Of a stretch of 33,168 nucleotides of DNA, positions 32,420 through 33,168 are shown in pieces (within the stretch, counting starts at the first letter, position 1; each line of letters starts with the position of its first letter). The notes under the pieces are model-generated. The model was not told where the DNA came from, did not search any database, and worked only from the letters and a program-made list of their open reading frames with translations. Made by a program: the position numbers and the translations under genes. Origin of the DNA: Nostoc sp. CHAB 5844 (lineage in GTDB: Bacteria > Cyanobacteriota > Cyanobacteriia > Cyanobacteriales > Nostocaceae); NCBI RefSeq assembly GCF_020829595.1, contig NZ_JAIVFW010000072.1:1-33168 (forward strand). The letters run 5' to 3'.

Positions 32420-33168
32420 TTAAATTGTGATAACAGCGTCGCCTTTATTTTTGAGTTTTCGTCCCCATTTAATAATTAACTCTCCTTCATTTAAAAGTTG
32501 ATGTAATAAATATTCTAGCTCTTCAATTGATTTAAATAGCCGATTAGCAATATATTCTTTTGTCGAGTGCCAGACCAATTCAATTAAGTTATAATCTGGG
32601 CTATATTCCGGGAGAGACTCTAAATGAATATTCGGCATTTCTGCTGCAATTTTATTGATATACTCTGCTTTTTTGGGAAAACTTGCATGATCAAGAATGA
32701 GCACTATCTTTGCTCCTTTCTCCGCAAAATCTTTGGCTTGATTACCAGCTTCTACCCATTCACAAACTATTTCTTCATAAAAGATTTTTAGGACTTTGTA
32801 AAAATTGTCTGCATTGCCTTTATCGAGAAATTCTACGAATCTTTTCTTATCTGAATACCTGAATCCTCCCATCACATTAACTCTTCCTTTTTTTCTGTCT
32901 CCTCTCACTTTTTTGGAGTTACCTTTTTTACACCATGTTTTTCTTCTGCTCACCCTTAAATTAAAGCCGCTCTCATCCCAAAACCATAACTGTAATCGTT
33001 CTGGATGCTCTTTTTCTATTCTTAAATATTCTGCTATTTTTTGTTTAAATGCTTTTCTTTTTTCGGGATTCCTCTTGGACTCTAAGCTATATTTTGCCCA
33101 GAGGTAGACGTACTTTTTTTTCTCTAATATCCTCCTTACTTGAGAACCACTTAATTGTATGCCTGTGT
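32420..33168 (-). mobile_element. IS630-type transposase gene, 5' end outside the window
   Basis: The frame is open from the right window edge to the stop at 32420, 248 residues; a GTG at 32953 is internal. Order seen: a helical segment (GIQLSGSQVRRILEKKKYVY), WFWDESGFNLR with the first catalytic Asp, VLILDHASF with the second, and YSPDYNLIELVWHSTKEYI with the catalytic Glu, the DDE triad of IS630-family transposases. It adjoins the Uma2 remnant on the left, so the insertion boundary lies near 32410-32420. The right end is outside the window. Confidence 0.82.

Noticed and set aside
1-33168. tRNA or rRNA genes
   Set aside because: No tRNA-like T-loop context or rRNA sequence was recognised on either strand.

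Overview
The window looks like chromosome of a heterocyst-forming, nitrogen-fixing cyanobacterium of the Nostoc/Anabaena group. Evidence: photosystem II genes psbK and psbM, the cyanobacterial sensor kinase gene nblS next to purD, a group 2a uptake hydrogenase (hupS, hupL), many HIP1 sites (GCGATCGC), and intergenic spacers full of heptanucleotide short tandem repeats and palindromic repeats. Identities come from reading the sequence only; no database search was run.

Layout. 1-3.3 kb: C-terminal fragment of a transposase-like protein, a DUF1232 membrane protein and a large dCACHE/HAMP histidine kinase. 3.6-5.8 kb: ExbB/ExbD-type proton channel pair and a holin-like membrane protein. 5.9-7.0 kb: psbK, a candidate small RNA, a 2Fe-2S ferredoxin and psbM, with clear terminators after psbK and psbM. 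7.1-12 kb (minus strand): tandem universal stress protein, nblS and purD. 12.0-13.7 kb: a 236-bp fold-back repeat, then a nucleotide-sugar epimerase.

13.7-26 kb is an accessory region. It holds a remnant of an antitoxin gene, a small two-helix membrane protein, a MazF-type toxin-antitoxin pair, a DUF559 nuclease between GATC-bounded palindromes, a 1341-residue CHAT protease-NB-ARC-TPR protein with a recently amplified 120-bp repeat, a giant polytopic membrane protein carrying intergenic-type repeat DNA in frame, and a DUF433/PIN-like toxin-antitoxin pair.

26-32 kb is the hydrogenase locus. hupS-hupL run rightward; a four-gene leftward operon (TPR protein, two small membrane proteins, NifU-Rieske fusion) is divergent across a 604-bp spacer. 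hupL is continuous, with no excision element. The window ends in an IS630-type transposase gene abutting the 3' remnant of a Uma2-family gene.

Most notable: the CHAT-STAND-TPR protein among nuclease and toxin-antitoxin genes (a candidate conflict or cell-death module), the hup-linked NifU-Rieske operon (candidate electron-transfer or Fe-S accessory factors), a possible unannotated sRNA between psbK and the ferredoxin gene, and several palindromic repeat families, some of which have become protein-coding.
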